NCBI GenBank assembly: GCA_021849765.1
Contig: JAJZSM010000046.1
Location: forward strand, 1 to 9,665
Length of the DNA: 9,665 bases
From: Actinomycetes bacterium
GTDB lineage: Bacteria > Actinomycetota > Acidimicrobiia > Acidimicrobiales > RAAP-2
Direction: 5' to 3'
A program made the position numbers and the translations under genes. The notes beneath the pieces are model-generated. The model was not told the origin of the DNA. It did not search any database and saw only the letters and a program-made list of their open reading frames with translations. Positions 7,988 through 9,665 of the stretch are shown piece by piece. How positions within the stretch are numbered: position 1 is the stretch's first letter; the number at the start of each line of letters is the position of its first letter.

Positions 7988-8970
7988 TGTCTCTACTCGA
8001 AGTGCGCAATCTGAACGTGTCGAGCAGCGCTCTATCGCTCGTCAGTGACGTGAACTTTGAGGTGGACGCGGGCGAGCGCCTCGGGCTCATCGGCGAGTCG
8101 GGCTCGGGCAAGTCACTGACCGCGCTCGCCGTCATGGGACTGCTCGGCGAGGGGCTCAGCGCGAGCGGCGAGGTGCGCTTCGCCGACGAGGACCTCCTCG
8201 CGGCCTCGGAGCGACGTCGCTGCGAACTGCGCGGCAGCCGGATCGCCATGATCTTCCAGGAGCCGATGAGCGCCCTCAATCCGACGCGCCGGATCGGTGA
8301 CCAAGTCGGCGAGACATTGCGCATCCACCAGAACTTCTCGCGACGCGCCTCGGAGAAGGCGGCGATCGAGCTACTCGCGCGCGTGGAGTTCGCCGAGCCC
8401 GAGCGCTACGCGAGGATGTACCCCCACGAGCTCTCCGGTGGCCAACGACAGCGGGCCATGATCGCGAGCGCCATCTCGTGTGACCCCGAGGTGATCCTCG
8501 CCGACGAGCCGACCACGGCGCTCGACGTCACCGTCCAGCGCCGCGTCCTGGACCTGCTCGACCGGCTGGTCGACGAAGAGGGATGCGCGCTGCTCTTGAT
8601 CGCCCACGACCTCGCGGTGGTGAGCGAGGTGTGCGATCGCGTGGTGACGATGTACGGCGGTCACGTCGTTGAGTCCGGTTCCGTGGCTCAGATCATCGAC
8701 GAGCCCCACCACCCCTACACCAAGGCCCTGCTCGCCACCTCGCGGGCCCTCTCGGTGACCGAGTCCGCCTCCGGTGCGGATCTGCCGTCGATTCCCGGCA
8801 CCGTGCCGAGTGCCGGCCAGTTCCCCCGCGGGTGCCCCTTCCGCGATCGCTGCGATCGCAGCGTCGAGGCGTGCGTCGAGATGCCGCCGACCCTGACCGA
8901 GGACACGCGCACACTCGCATGCTGGAACCCCGTCGAGCGTGCCGAGCGCGTGAGCGACGGTGCGCGATGA
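7987..8970 (+). CDS. dppD: Peptide-type ABC transporter ATPase, DppD/OppD type
   Basis: A 327-residue cytoplasmic ATPase that powers the importer. All nucleotide-binding motifs are intact: Walker A GESGSGKS at 36-43, Q-loop Gln91 in MIFQEPMSALNP, signature LSGGQ at 149-153, Walker B VILADEP with Asp173 and Glu174, and switch His207 in LLIAHD. The Opp/Dpp C-terminal extension follows, with HPYTKALL and four cysteines at 283, 289, 296 and 312 (CPFRDRC ... C ... C). In some DppD proteins this cluster has been reported to bind an iron-sulfur cluster (recalled knowledge). The frame stays open upstream to about 7177 through the permease gene, but similarity begins only at ATG 7987, which overlaps the permease stop by one base. 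The stop overlaps the next ATG by 4 bases. Confidence 0.95.
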   Translation: MSLLEVRNLNVSSSALSLVSDVNFEVDAGERLGLIGESGSGKSLTALAVMGLLGEGLSASGEVRFADEDLLAASERRRCELRGSRIAMIFQEPMSALNPTRRIGDQVGETLRIHQNFSRRASEKAAIELLARVEFAEPERYARMYPHELSGGQRQRAMIASAISCDPEVILADEPTTALDVTVQRRVLDLLDRLVDEEGCALLLIAHDLAVVSEVCDRVVTMYGGHVVESGSVAQIIDEPHHPYTKALLATSRALSVTESASGADLPSIPGTVPSAGQFPRGCPFRDRCDRSVEACVEMPPTLTEDTRTLACWNPVERAERVSDGAR

Positions 8971-9665
8971 GCGGTGCTTCACCGACGTTCGACCTGCGCG
9001 GCGTGTCCAAGATCTACCAGACCCGGGGGCGCCACGGTCCCTCGGTCACCGCGCTCAACGACATCTCCTTCACCGTGAACGAGGGCGACTCGACCGCCAT
9101 CGTCGGCGAGTCGGGCTCGGGCAAGTCGACGTTGTCACGGCTGCTGCTGGCGCTGGAGGCGCCGACCTCGGGCTCCGTTCGCTACCGCGACGAGGTCATC
9201 AGCGGGCGCGACGAGCGACAGCTGCGCGACTTTCGACGACGGGTGCAGATTGTCTTCCAGGACCCGATGTCGTCGTTGGACCCGCGGATGAAGGTCCACG
9301 ACCTGCTCGCCGAACCGCTGCGAGCGTTGAAGATCGAGGTGGACGAGGGTGAGCGCGTTCGTGGGCTCCTGCAGTCTGTAGAGATGCCCACCTCGGCCGC
9401 CAATCGCTACGCCCACCAGTTCTCCGGGGGTCAGCGTCAGCGCATTGCCATCGCCCGCGCGCTCGGCCCCTCACCCGAGGTGCTCATCGCCGACGAACCC
9501 GTCAGCGCCCTCGACGTTTCGGTGCGCGCCCAGATCCTGAACCTGCTCACGGGTCTCGTTCGCGACTATCACCTCACCCTCGTGTTCATCTCGCACGACA
9601 TGGCCGTGGTGCGTCACCTGTGCGACTCCATCGTCGTCTTGTACCGAGGCAATCTGGTCGAGACC
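8967..9665 (+). CDS. dppF: Peptide-type ABC transporter ATPase, DppF/OppF type, cut by window end
   Basis: The first 233 residues of the second ATPase, which should form a heterodimer with the DppD-type subunit. Start ATG 8967 overlaps the previous stop (ATGA). Motifs: Walker A GESGSGKST at 47-55, Q-loop Gln98 in IVFQDPMSSLDPRM, signature FSGGQ at 152-156 (Phe instead of the usual Leu), Walker B VLIADEP with Asp176 and Glu177, and switch His210 in VFISHD. No stop occurs before base 9665, and the C-terminal extension, including any HPYT motif or cysteine cluster, lies beyond the window. The N-terminal FDLRGVSKIY...VTALNDISF and the SSLDPRM Q-loop are DppF-like (family knowledge). Confidence 0.93.
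   Translation, partial: MSGASPTFDLRGVSKIYQTRGRHGPSVTALNDISFTVNEGDSTAIVGESGSGKSTLSRLLLALEAPTSGSVRYRDEVISGRDERQLRDFRRRVQIVFQDPMSSLDPRMKVHDLLAEPLRALKIEVDEGERVRGLLQSVEMPTSAANRYAHQFSGGQRQRIAIARALGPSPEVLIADEPVSALDVSVRAQILNLLTGLVRDYHLTLVFISHDMAVVRHLCDSIVVLYRGNLVET

Noticed and set aside
7177..8970. A continuous 597-codon + frame suggesting a permease-ATPase fusion.
   Set aside because: The part before 7987 is an Arg/Pro-rich out-of-frame reading of the DppC-type gene. Similarity starts exactly at ATG 7987, which overlaps the permease stop.

Overview
The window looks like chromosomal DNA of a high-GC bacterium. I suspect an actinomycete-like lineage, because codon third positions are mostly G or C, GTG starts occur, and ATGA/GTGA overlaps are common. 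The sequence cannot fix the taxon. All credible genes lie on the + strand, and both window edges cut through genes. I see no tRNA, rRNA, CRISPR array, insertion sequence or phage gene.

Block 1 (1-4169) is catabolic. It holds the 3' end of a short-chain dehydrogenase/reductase (SDR), an NAD(P)-dependent aldehyde dehydrogenase, and the E1 alpha and E1 beta subunits of a branched-chain 2-oxoacid dehydrogenase of the BkdA1/BkdA2 type. Spacing is 10, 54 and 2 bases, with no terminator between genes, so one transcript is plausible. The E2 (lipoyl acyltransferase) and E3 partners needed to complete the 2-oxoacid dehydrogenase complex are not next to E1.

Block 2 (4170-4447) is a 278-base gap. It carries a good SigA-type promoter (TTGACA, 17-base spacer, TATACC), an imperfect dyad over the -10/start region that could be an operator, and a strong ribosome binding site before a GTG start.

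Block 3 (4448-9665, running off the end) is a complete-looking Dpp/Opp-type peptide ABC importer: substrate-binding protein, two permeases and two ATPases, the last one cut by the window end. The four downstream genes overlap by 1-4 bases. The binding-protein gene is separated from them by a perfect 19-bp hairpin without a U-tract, which probably sets the high binding-protein to permease ratio.

A coherent but unproven reading is uptake of peptides or a similar solute by block 3, with oxidation of derived 2-oxoacids, aldehydes and alcohols by block 1. I did not find a clearly new biological system. The points most worth a second look are the orphan E1 pair, the intercistronic hairpin, the putative operator, and a binding protein that lacks a lipobox cysteine.
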